Both the position numbers and the translations under genes were made by a program. From Seriola aureovittata (taxonomy: Eukaryota; Chordata; Actinopteri; Carangiformes; Carangidae): a stretch of DNA of 64,000 bases. Below, piece after piece: positions 53,270 to 64,000 of this stretch. The DNA lies in contig NC_079368.1 in the NCBI RefSeq assembly GCF_021018895.1, forward strand, positions 12,489,001 to 12,553,000, written 5' to 3'. Every line of letters starts with the position of its first letter. The first letter of the stretch is position 1. The notes under the pieces are model-generated. The model worked only from the letters and a program-made list of their open reading frames with translations. It ran no database searches and had not been told where the DNA came from.

Positions 53270-54263
53270 ACAGCTCTGGAGAGACAACGAGAGAAGGAAA
53301 GGGGAGGAGAGGAGAGAGAGCGCGCGAGAGAGAGTGAGAGAGATAGATAGAGAGAGAGAGAGAGACACAGACAGACAGACAGAGAGACGGCGGCGTCAGT
53401 CCACTCCCCAGCGAGGACTAAACTTCAGGCGAAAATTTTGGTGAGACAGTGGACGTGGATAAAAGCAAACAGTATTATTAGTATTGTTTTAATTAGGGAG
53501 TAAACAAATCAAATTAATAGAAGTCATTAGAGATGAGATTAGATGAGATCGGACGGATGTAGATGAGGATGAAATGCACGCGAACTGATCACAATTCGTG
53601 GAAAAATGCGTCTGTATCGAATCAGCATCGCTGTGTTAAAAACAAACAGACAGACAAAAGAAAGTCAAGGAAAGGGTCCCCTCCTCCATGTGCTCCCTCC
53701 TTGTAGGTGTGACAGAAACAACAAAGGGACGTGGAAAAAACTCGCATCAGGACCACAGCCGGACAACAGCCCGGACAGATCCCAGAGCACAATAGCGGAG
53801 GAGGAGGAAGAGGAGGAAGGGGGCCTGCAAAACAAGAGCATGTCTGCAGGTTTTGCAATATGCAGCAGTCTTCATGTAATTACATTCCTCCTGGCGTCTC
53901 TCGGCTCCAACAGTCGGGAGTGTTTTTCTTCTGTCAGTTCTGGCAGATCTTCACCAAACACGCGCATTTAGAAACGAAGCCGATAATTTGAGGGCGTTCA
54001 AGTCCAGGCTGAAACGAAAAAACAAACAAACAAAAAAAAAAAAAAAAATTGAGTTATGGTTACTAGATCATGTCATCCAGAGGAATGCCCTGAAGTGATC
54101 GCATGTGTTTTGTGCCTTTTGTGCAGTTTAATGGGGAGAAGCGAGAGACGAGCGCAGCCCAGAATAAACTGAAGGGAGAGGAGCAGTGGAGAGGTGTGAA
54201 CTGAGAGTGGACGTCGAGGGGGAAGAGTCCAGAACTGATTCCAGAGGTGCATGTCTTTCAAAG
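53270..54263 (+). other. candidate 5' exons of a gene extending beyond the right edge
   Basis: A GC-richer block with a purine-rich leader ends at 53440 with AAAATTTTG followed by GTGAGA. A second exon candidate, 54127-54263, follows TTTTGTGCAG and ends AAAG before GTAGGA. Its last codons are ATG TCT TTC AAA G (54251-54263), a possible translation start with most of the gene to the right. An upstream ATG at 54131 opens a 13-codon frame that stops before it. No family can be named from four codons. Rhotekin neighbours WDR54 in mammals, but nothing here identifies it. Confidence 0.4.
53312..53366. repeat. (GA)n purine-rich tract in the candidate 5' leader
   Basis: GA/GATA/GACA units, interrupted, within the predicted first exon of the rightmost gene. 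Confidence 0.85.
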
Positions 54264-55243
54264 GTAGGATCCGCAGGGATTATTACACGTACTTTGTGTT
54301 TTAACTTGTGATTTAAACTGTGTAGCGGTATGCAATGCAGGCACCATGTGGATAGATAGGATTGTGAGGGGTTGCATAACGGTTCAGTTAGTTTGGATGG
54401 TTCTCAGTCTGGTTTTGAACTTCTGCTCTGGTCGGATTTGTTAAGCTTTTATTTTGGAGACGTCTAAAGGCGTCTTCTGCATTGGACTGTCATTTACTTC
54501 GTGAAGTTTGCGTGAATAAAACGCTACTTTTGTTTTTATGATTAATGCTTAAGCCGGTCCCGGAGTAAAAAGTAGCCTATAGTTTATAAAATGGGTGTGT
54601 CACTTTTTATCAGCCCAATACAAAATCTGCACAAAATTGATAAAAGCCACGTGGTTTCTCTCCAAAAGGGGAAGTTATGTATATTTTTGGTAAATTAGCT
54701 TTTATTGACTGTTAAGCTTCGACTCCCTTTTCTTTTTAAAGTTTTGAGATATGGACTTAAAACGACATTTTTCTACCACACAGTGTTACAATGTGGAATA
54801 CAAGTAATTACATTGAAGAAAAAGGCAATGCAAATGGATTTTTTATTTATTTATTTTTTTACAAAAATCCTTAAACTGAATAAAATTCCAAACACTATAC
54901 TATTCTATTCTATACAGTATGCAGTCAATATTATAACGATTCTTCTCAAACAGTGGTGTCAATACTTAAATTTTGACCATAAGCACCTTGTGTATGTATC
55001 TCCCTGTGGTAATGTATTTTTTAAAAAAAAGGCTGGATTAGATGGCTATGTCTGCTGCACACTACTTTAATCTGGTTCTTTTTGGTGGTACAGTAATCAA
55101 AACAGCAAATCAGAGTGTGCTTGTCAAAAGTCTTGCCTTTCTGGCTTAAATACAGAACTAGATACCACCTGCATCCATGAGTCCAGCTTGAAGGCATAGC
55201 TCTGGGATGGAGTCACAGAGTCACTGGCTACTGCAGTTACTGG

Positions 55244-55705
55244 CTGTGTCTCAAATCGTGTACTTCCATACTCGCACTTGCTATTTTGAGTGCATAAATG
55301 TGTTCACACTGACAATTATGGCAACATGCAGTGCACTCTGGATGGTAGAATCAAAATGGTCAAAAAGTTGAGTGTAAAACAATGGATACTTCTCACCCTC
55401 AACGGTCGCCATCTTGGCTGGGGGAGGGACCCCCAATGTATTTTGAAAGTTGTGGAGATGACGGCTGAGGAAGGAAGGTTACACATGTCGTCAGTGTAGA
55501 TGGTGGCCTCATTTCCATGTCGCATGAAACTGCGGTCACACACAGGACAGTAAAACATTAATTCTCAAGTCACTTGCTCAAAGAAGGCAGTGGAAATTTT
55601 GGCGGGCGACAATCTCAGTCAAATGTTGCTATCGTCATTTCCGGTAAGTGCACAACGGCAGTGTTTGAATTAGGTACTGCCCAAAGTATCTGATTTGAGA
55701 CACAG
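55244..55705. mobile_element. MITE, about 462 bp, with 14-base perfect terminal inverted repeats
   Basis: The left end CTGTGTCTCAAATC (55244-55257) is the exact reverse complement of the right end GATTTGAGACACAG (55692-55705). The interior has no transposase frame and contains the GCACTTGCTA and GTTCACACTG words I associate with a dispersed fish element. Target duplications are not clean. Confidence 0.75.
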
Positions 55706-55885
55706 TAACTGTATGTGCTAAAGCACAAAAAGGCCAAAGCATGGATGGAAAGTTGGGATCTGTAACAGCAGCCAAAACCATGATGGTTACCAACCACACT
55801 AACAATGCCTACAACAGTCAAATATTTCCTGATTTTTTTTCTATTCCCTTTGCTTTATTTTTCCTATTCTGTGAGCAGAGAGGAG

Positions 55886-55912
55886 ATGGTGGGGGTGGGG
55901 GTGGGGGTGGGT
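55886..55912 (+). other. potential G-quadruplex (GGGGGT)n
   Basis: Several runs of three to five G separated by single T residues, fitting the G-quadruplex rule. It lies inside non-coding DNA just after the MITE. Confidence 0.7.
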
Positions 55913-56066
55913 GGTCTGATACAGTTGACATCAGTTCCTCCACTCTGTCCCGCTCCTCTGTGTTTTTTTATCAGCTGAGGAATTTGAACCATTCTTCCTT
56001 TGGGGTGAGGCCTGTCCCTCTGTCTGCCCCTGCTCTAAGGAGTAGGTTGTCTCCGAGGGAGGCTGG

Positions 56067-56104
<38 letters not shown>

Positions 56105-56252
56105 ACGTGTATATGTGTGTGTGGGTACTGGGGCTTTCCAGTTAGGCTGCACACCAAACATTCCTGGCTGCTGGATGGCCGACTAGTGGGCCAAGTCCAC
56201 ACAGCTGGGAGTCATATAAGAAGCTGTGTCTTTGTGTGAGTTGAGTAATATC

Positions 56253-56340
56253 ACACACACACATACACACACGCACACACACTCACACACACACACACAC
56301 ACACACCACACACACACACACCACACACACACACACACAC
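56253..56340. repeat. interrupted (AC)n microsatellite
   Basis: AC units broken by CACC and ACGC interruptions, so it is old rather than recently expanded. Confidence 0.9.
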
Positions 56341-57825
56341 ACTCTCACTGCTAAAGCCAGGATCACAGGTAAAAGGACCCAAATACAAACTCACAAGCAG
56401 AGTAAATCACATTTAGTCCCAGGCTGAACAATCTATGAGGTGCAGGTAAGAGCTGAAGTGGGGAGGATGTGAGTGTGTGAGGATTGACAGAGCAGACAGG
56501 TGAATGGGAGGTGAGAGGAGAACCATGGCTTGAGCGGAATTAGGAAGGAGTTGGGAGCAAGGGCCAAGTGGAACCGAGTGGCAGGCTCTCACACACATGC
56601 GAAATACACACACATACAGAGTCTGCTTGTAGCCCACACCTCCCCTTCAACTGGATTCAGAATAACTGGGGTGCTGTGAGATATGTGCATGGGTGGGATA
56701 GTGTGTATTGTTTGTACAGGCATTCACACATAGAAAATGAGGGGGAAAAAAAGAGACTGACAGAGACTCACAGTCATTGTACAACAGTGTCTTCTTCTCT
56801 TACCAGCACCACATGATGTTTGTCCTCTTAAGTAAGTTTGGGAGAGAGTGAAAGAGAGAGAGAGAGGGAGAGAGAAGCGAGTGATTGTGCTGGTGATGGC
56901 AACTGTACAGTTTGTTTCTCTCTTATTGGCTGCCTCTTTGGTTGTTTTTTAAACAGGGTGTCAGTGAGCAAAGAATGTGTATGCAAGAGCAGAAAGCAGA
57001 GTGGGGGAGCAAGGGGAAAGTTAAGGAAGATAGGACTCCTGAGAAGACAAGAGAAGAGAAGAAAAGAGAAGAGAAGAGAAGAAAGAAGGAGACGGATATG
57101 AATACGAGCAAGAGTACGAGAAACTGAGTGGAGAGTAGAGAGAAGGGAGGAAAAAGGAGTTACAGATCCTGAGGAAGAGGGACACGAAGGGGTTTTGGCT
57201 GAGGGGAAATTAGAGCAGGGCAGGCTAGGGGGGTGAGAAAGACAAGTAGAGATTGAGAAAGAGAGCAAGAGAGAGGGAGAGTATGTCAGGCACTAGACTG
57301 CATATGACAGTAAACATGATAAATCAGAGAGCAAAAGAAACTGCCTGAACCCTCTTTGCCAACTCCCTCTACTAAGTTTGAACCGAAAAATGGTAAAGAA
57401 AGGATTCAAATAGAGGAAATTAAAATAGAAACAATTAACCCCTAGGGACAGCCTGAAAAAGCTTTTGTTACCGTAACTTCTCAGACAAAAAAAACTCAAC
57501 TCTTTTAGAACTACTTTTTTTGAACATCTGTGTTAACTTCCTCTAATGTGGTAATCCGCTGCCCTGTGTCACTAGTGCTCTCCCACTCTCTGTTTTGACT
57601 GTATGTGTGTGTGAGTGAGTGTGTCTCTGCAGCTGAATTACAATGAGCAAACACATGTCATTATTAGTCTGGTCCACTAAACAATAAAAATAATGTTAAT
57701 ATAAAATCAAACACGAGTGTTTTTTACATACACTCCACACATACCAACATGTCTGTGTCACATGATGTCATGTATGCAGGGAGTAAAACACACCTTTACA
57801 AGGCCAGACAGAACATGTGTGATGG

Positions 57826-57826
57826 A

Positions 57827-57868
<42 letters not shown>
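57826..57868. repeat. (GT)n microsatellite
   Basis: About 21 GT units. Confidence 0.93.
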
Positions 57869-57872
<4 letters not shown>

Positions 57873-58734
57873 ATGATAAGAAGGTGTTGTCTTGCCAGTG
57901 AGGAGAGGACAGGGCAGGGCCTGACCAAGAGGGCGAGAGGAGATAAAAGAGCCAGTTCATTTCAGGCTGGGTGCCCTCGTCTGGTTGCGGCCGCTCAGAC
58001 AGGTCCGAGCTGGGCTGAGGCCAGGGTCTGTCCAGAGTTCCAGGGTGGCTTCACTGATAGGGAGGTGTATTACACAACCTCACTATTGACAGAATATGGG
58101 GAAAGAGTTGTGGGTCAAAGGTTTTTACGCAGAGAGAATTTTTTCAATTTTGGTTGTATTCAGTGCTTTTGGAATTAAATTAATGACGAAAAGGACACCA
58201 TTTTGTTTCTGTGTCTCTAAAAAGTATAAGTCTACCTCAGGAACTCAGTTTTAGCAGTTGTGTCTTGCCTTAAACAAACTTTTTCCAAGTGTCACCTCAT
58301 GTCTCTGGCACAGCTTGGTTGCTTGGTCGTAGCTCTTTTCTATTTATGTTTGTGCCTGTGTGCTTTTGTGTGTGGCTGTATCATTGCAACAGATACATCT
58401 TTACGAGCATCTGCGTGATTATGCGTGCATATTTTTTCGTACGTGTGCAACTCTGTATGCAATTTGATTCCCGGGTGTCTCTTTCTATAGCATCTGCTCC
58501 TCTCATTTGTGGCAGAAAGCCGATCCTCTTGGGTGAATTGGCTCCATAGTCATATGACTGAGAAAATGCCAACTAGGTATTCAAGTGAGTGTGCTGCAAT
58601 CACAGATTACATTTCACACCATAGGAGGTTGTCCGAAGGTTTTATACCAGTAGTTACTGGTTGTTGTGTGTTTGTGGGTGTGTGGATTCTGGGGTACTAG
58701 CATGGTTTGATGGGTGTGGTTGTCTCCTTGCATC

Positions 58735-58737
<3 letters not shown>

Positions 58738-58802
<65 letters not shown>
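58738..58802. repeat. (AC)n microsatellite
   Basis: About 32 AC units. Confidence 0.95.
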
Positions 58803-58803
<1 letters not shown>

Positions 58804-61732
58804 ACCTCCACCACCAGCCACTTCCCATGTTTGTATGGATCCAAACAGCCCCATATGTCTGGCTCCTGCGTTGTTCACACGCAGTGGAAATCTCTAGCGT
58901 CTCTCGTTTTCAGCGCCTGCGAGCCTTGGCTGTCTGTCTCCTTATCTTCCTGTTTGTTTTCACGTCTTGTCCGCCTGTCTATCCACCTTGCCTTCCTGTA
59001 ATAACAACAAGTCACATCCCATCACACACACTATTTGGCGGCTGTGGCTTTCATTAACTGAGAATTAAGAAAACCCCAATTAGCACCTTCAGCAACATCA
59101 GTGATTGGCTGTGCCTTGGTGTGTGAGAGAGCAGAGTGAGGATGAGAGAGGGAGAGCTTGTTCACAGTTTTATTTTTCTTGCCCGCCCATGAGAGGCGCT
59201 GAAAAAAGAAGTTCTGGGAGGTGTTTGCTTTCATGTCATTTTAGCTCCTTCAGAAGTTGATTGCTGGTGTTAATGGGACACATGAATGTGATGGAGAACA
59301 ATGGTTACACCCTGGTTTGTCTGTGACCATAGCTGCTGCTGCAGTGCTGTGACAGTTTGTGGCTTTCATTGCTCCCAGAAAGCATCTCATTTCTAGGAAT
59401 ACATTTCCCTTTTACACTGGTCCCTACCGTGCCTTTCCCACACCCTTACAGCATCACAGGGATGCATCCAAAAATCGTGCAATGCTCCCAAACTAATTAC
59501 CAAGACGTATACAGACACAATGACTCACACAATGAGGCATATGAACTCCTTGCAAACCCCTTGATATAGACATAAACACATTGACACATGCATATGCTCT
59601 CTGCCTGTCTTCGTGTCTCTGTCTCTCTGAGCTGGAGGCTTTAAACTAATCTGTAGTGCGAGAAACACCCAAGGGTGCCATTCTTGCTAATCAGGGTCAG
59701 ACCAGTTTCAGTGTTGGCCAAACCACTCTTGAAACCACAGGATTTTAATCTGTGATTGTGTGTGTGCTCATGTGGTCGTATGTGTCACGAGGAGAAGGTG
59801 TTTCCCTTTACATTTGTTTTTGTACATACACATTGTTCTGTTTTTAACCACCCACATTCCATTTGATTGAGGACTGCCTCATTTGTGCAGTTTCAGGAGG
59901 CTGATGCAACCTGACTGACACTCTCTCTCTCTCTCTCTCTCTCTAGCTCTCACACACACGGACACACACACACACATGCACTGGAATGGATGAATCAGAT
60001 ACTATAACTGAGGGTAGCAAGTTGCAAATGAGAACTCTGTCATCATCATCCCAGTCAGTGTGTGTCTGTCTCTCCAGTCTCTGTGGTTTGCTCCCACATG
60101 GAAATCTGAAATCGACTCACCACATGTTATGTGGTGTGGTCAGCCATTTGCAGTTTGGATGTATTTTTAGTAATTGCATACTTCAAGAACCTTTCCCTTG
60201 ATTTAAACAAAGTGAAGGAAAAACTTAATAAAAACTTAGAAGTCAGGTTAGTTTCCTGCTTGTGTGTGCAGTGCCCAACCCTCATGGATTTACAAGACCC
60301 CGAATGTACAGTCGCAGTGGTCAAACAGTGGTCAAACATTTCATTCCATTCCAATTCATTTCATTACAAAATTACAGGATACAAAATATTTCGCCTTCTG
60401 CTGCAAAAAAAGTATCTTACTGAAGCACAACTCAAGTTTTTCATAATCATCCGGCCAGAAGAACTTAACATAAATAGAGTATTGTCTATGTCCTACGTCT
60501 ACATTCTCTTCTTCACCCAACTCACACAAAGTCTGTCCTTCTTTGGAGTGCTGCTGAACGCAACTGTCCACATAATGGTAGCTATTCTTCATGATGCAAC
60601 ATGTTCATAATTTTTGTTTATACCATTTATCAACAGACCATCTTCCTCTCTTCCTGAGAAACATTTTGCTCCTTTTCTCCTGAATATCACAAAGAGTGAC
60701 CTGTCAGGATTTCAACTCATTAGTCCAGTGATGGCCAAGTGTCTCACTTAAATATCTTTTTAGCGAGTCTCTCCTCAGACATCTTCACAGGACTATTCCA
60801 AAGCTGAAGCATTTGACATTTGTGTGTGATGTGTGGAGGTTCCCATCCCATATCTCCACTAATGGCCACAGTTGAAGTAAATTTATGGACCCCTCCCAAC
60901 CCCCGAAAAAAAAAATCAAATAGCTCTATGATGTACAGTGTTAAAAGCTGTGTTCATGGAAACCTTTAAACACCAGAAGCGTTGTCAGACACAGGACACT
61001 TTGTAAATCTATTGTGGTCAAACAAGGACAGACAATTTTTAAATTGCTGTGCAGTATGACAATGAAATAATCTCTCTTGCTCTCTCTCTCTCTTCTGTTT
61101 CTGACTAGAATACATCACCCTTATTTTAATATAAATATTTAATCAATATCATCAATATCATTCCTATTTAATACCATGTGCTACTTAATACAGATGCATT
61201 TCTCAACAGAGGTCATGTTCTGCAGAAATATTGACTTCTTGAGTGTTGTTATGCCCCATTACTGCCCTGCGCTTTACTTCCACCTCGACGCAGTGATCCG
61301 TAATACAGTGGGGACATACTGTAGATCTATACTAAACGGTTAAAAGCCATATAGAATTGTACAGGTCATTTTGAGGTAAGTGTAGATTACATTTTGTGTA
61401 CACATTGCCAGAGTACCTCAGTGTGTTTCATCTGAACATTTCTCTGGTCTGAGTGACCTCTGTTCACAAGTGGTTAGGATTAGCTGGGATCAACAGTAAT
61501 GCACCATCCGAAAGAGCTTCCACACCCTTGCCCCTTGCCCTTATTCAAATGATTAAAGCATGTGTGGCTGTGCTGCAGCTTGGCTAGTGAATGACATGTG
61601 GTCACAGTGTGCAGTGACTATTGTGTGCCGGTTGTATCACCAGGCCACCGCGAAGCAGTGCGGAAATAACCGGACACCATTATAGATTTTTCCATCACAC
61701 TATTTTAGGATGGCTACTGTGCATAGTGTATC

Positions 61733-61737
<5 letters not shown>

Positions 61738-61783
<46 letters not shown>
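61738..61783. repeat. (GT)n microsatellite
   Basis: About 23 GT units. Confidence 0.95.
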
Positions 61784-64000
61784 GTCTCGTTTAACAATAT
61801 CCCAACAATTAGAGATGCATATTGACCTCCATCCTGACAGATTCAAGCAGTATTTAGGATATTACATTCCACTGCTGTCAGGTGGAAATTGTGTCTCTAC
61901 ATTTGGTGATTTCTGTGTTTTCAGGCCAACTGAAGGATTACACGGCTCCTCTACTCTCAGGTTTATAAAACCCATTCAGTGCTCAATTGAATGAAATCAA
62001 AATTGCATTGCCATTGAGATAAATGCATTGCAGCTTTGCTCTGGATGTGAGATGCAAGGTTTTCACCTCACAACAGGTTTGTTACTGTTTGTGCGAGTGC
62101 AATACAATATGAGGAACTCAGCAGCACAAATGAATAAACACGCAGGCTATTTGAAGTAAACACAACAAAGGGCCTTCCTGCTCTACCTCGACTTTCGGTA
62201 ATGTGGTTTATTTGTCTGTCTGTGTCTCAGTCTGTCCGTGATTTTTTTTTACACTCCTGTTCTTTCCTCCTCTTCATTTGCACCTCTCTATTTCTGTATC
62301 TGTGAGCAACAGCATGTTTTAAATAGAGGAAGATGGATACTGGAATACCCTGACACCAATATAGATGTTTCAAATTGTAAAAAACTGGAAGTGAAGCATA
62401 TCTGATGTTTGGGCTTTACATTAAACACAACAAATTTGCAAAAATCCCTTGAATTTGATTTGAAGAGTTCTGAAGTAAGATTCTTTACAAATATCTTACA
62501 TAAACAAAGTATCAAATATGACAATTGCATATCCTAAGAATATTAATACGGACATGCTGTATCTTTGATAAACCATCTGATCAGCTGATTCAGGCTGTAG
62601 TTTTCAAGGCCTAAAGAGCAGTGTTTTTTTAACTTGAGGGGCGGGACCCTCCAAAAAAGGGATTGCAGAATAAATCTGGAGATAATTAGTGGGATAGGAC
62701 AACAGAAAAAAACATATATATATATTTTAAATTTCCTTAAGCCTCTAAAAGTTATTCAGGTAAAACCATTAAACTCTTTAGTTTAACTGATCAAAACTGG
62801 TGGGGGAGGTGCCAGGTGGACTTCGCTTCATTTTAGGGATTCACAAGCCAAAAAGGTTGGGACCTTCTGCTGTATAGTACTTTGCAGAGAGTGATGGTCT
62901 GATGTACTGACTGTGTGCAGTGTGATCTCGGCGGGGCTGCAGCTATGCTTCTCTGTGCCAGACTGAAGTCCAGAGGTGTTTGACTTGGCTTCACTCTATG
63001 TTTGATCAGGCTGTTTCTGGAATACTGACTGAACTGTGCTGAGGCCAAATGCATCTCTCTTCTCTCAGTTTAAGCATTTTTCCTTTGCTCCTCCTCCTGG
63101 CTGCTGCCACGATACTCCGAAATTTGAACAGTTTCACATTAATGTACATTTTTTAATTCTTAAACCAAGCAATATGTCCCTTTCCCATGCAAGAAAATAC
63201 AACACAACAAACAGAGAACATTTTATCTCTTTCTGTCATGTAGTTCTTGAGAGGAATGAGAGCTCCATTTGCCCTCCTTCACCTTTTCCTGTTTGTTGTC
63301 CAATTTCAACCCCGGTTCAAAGTTTACTCTGATACATCCTCACCAGACTGTGAGAGTGGCTACGGACCTGTCTGAGGTTCACAGAGGTTACCGACATTCC
63401 CAACATCACCACAGATAGCAGCCAGGTGTCAGTGTCCAGTGATGGATTGCATGTAACTTTGCAAAGATCTCCTGGCAGATTACAAATTACAGTACTTGCT
63501 GACCACCCATTGATTTGCCATTAATGGGTTTGTCAATAACGCTTTTAAATGTACCTTATGGTGTACAGTGCTCTAGAGCATGCTAGCCATATTGGTAATC
63601 TATCTGCATTGAAACAGAATGAAGGCATCTGCTTTCTACTGGGTCAGTTGAGGATTACATAGAGGAAATGTTCCCCCTAAACATGATTGAAGAATATTAA
63701 ATGCTATCACAGCAAACAGCAATTTACAATCTATCTTGTATTTTTATTGTTTGGGGCTGAGTCTCTTATTCCTGCAAAGCATGGCCTAAATTGTTTTTTG
63801 ACAGTAACAGGGCAGGCACAGTGAATTGTAATAGCAAATTGTTTTTCAGCTGCCCAACAGGTCACCATTAAACACCAGACTTTAGTCTCAGTCATTTGAA
63901 TTAAAAAGAATATTCAATTTCATACTTGAGCATTTCACATTCAGAAGTTATCCATAAAAAGAAAATCCATCATAGAGTTGGAACCATACTAAAGTGGAGG

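Larger units (their letters stand above)
54264..64000. other. non-coding DNA, possibly the first intron of the rightmost gene
   Basis: No supported exon in almost 10 kb. Contents: a MITE (55244-55705), a G-rich tract (55886-55912), GT/AC microsatellites (56069-56102, 56253-56340, 57826-57868, 58738-58802, 61738-61783), a GAAAAGAGAAGAG purine tract at 57050-57085 and CT at 59920-59945. Confidence 0.45.

Noticed and set aside
57717..58178. 153-codon plus-strand open frame
   Set aside because: Runs through a GT microsatellite and has no family features; likely chance in a GC-richer stretch.
60131..60610. 159-codon plus-strand open frame
   Set aside because: AT-rich, no family match that I can name, no exon signals.

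Overview
The window is vertebrate nuclear DNA, almost certainly from a ray-finned (teleost) fish. Genes are split into many short exons with GT-AG introns. The intergenic DNA is rich in dinucleotide microsatellites and decayed short interspersed repeats. The recognisable proteins are fish versions of aquaporin-3, NOL6, a CART-type neuropeptide, C2orf81 and WDR54. I built the gene models by hand from splice sites, reading-frame continuity and recalled family sequences; no search was run.

Layout, left to right. 1-1421 (+): last three exons of an unrecognised single-pass membrane protein. 9634-15860 (-): complete aqp3 (6 exons, 300 aa) with a TATA box and poly(A) signal. 21398-35157 (-): complete nol6 (26 coding exons, 1140 aa). 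Two intact genes lie inside nol6 introns on the opposite strand. One is a CART-like preprohormone (24158-25047, 3 exons, 113 aa) with its own TATA box and poly(A) signal. The other is a two-BED-finger, hAT-derived ZBED gene (27980-30180, 2 exons, 682 aa) whose transposase core has lost key residues. 36194-38290 (-): c2orf81 homolog (434 aa). 38353-42076 (+): wdr54 (336 aa). These last two are divergent and share a short promoter with a perfect RFX-type X-box. About 53.27-54.26 kb (+): candidate 5' exons of a further gene running out of the window. The remaining DNA (1.4-9.2, 16-21, 42-53 and 54-64 kb) looks non-coding, with microsatellites, a tRNA-derived SINE on the minus strand, a MITE with clear terminal inverted repeats, and old dispersed repeats.

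The genes do not form one pathway. aqp3 next to nol6 matches the AQP3-NOL6 neighbourhood of human chromosome 9p13. c2orf81-wdr54 matches human 2p13. The window therefore spans a junction, near 35.2-36.2 kb, between two blocks that are separate in mammals. The most notable features are the two antisense genes nested in one ribosome-biogenesis gene and the X-box shared by c2orf81 and wdr54.
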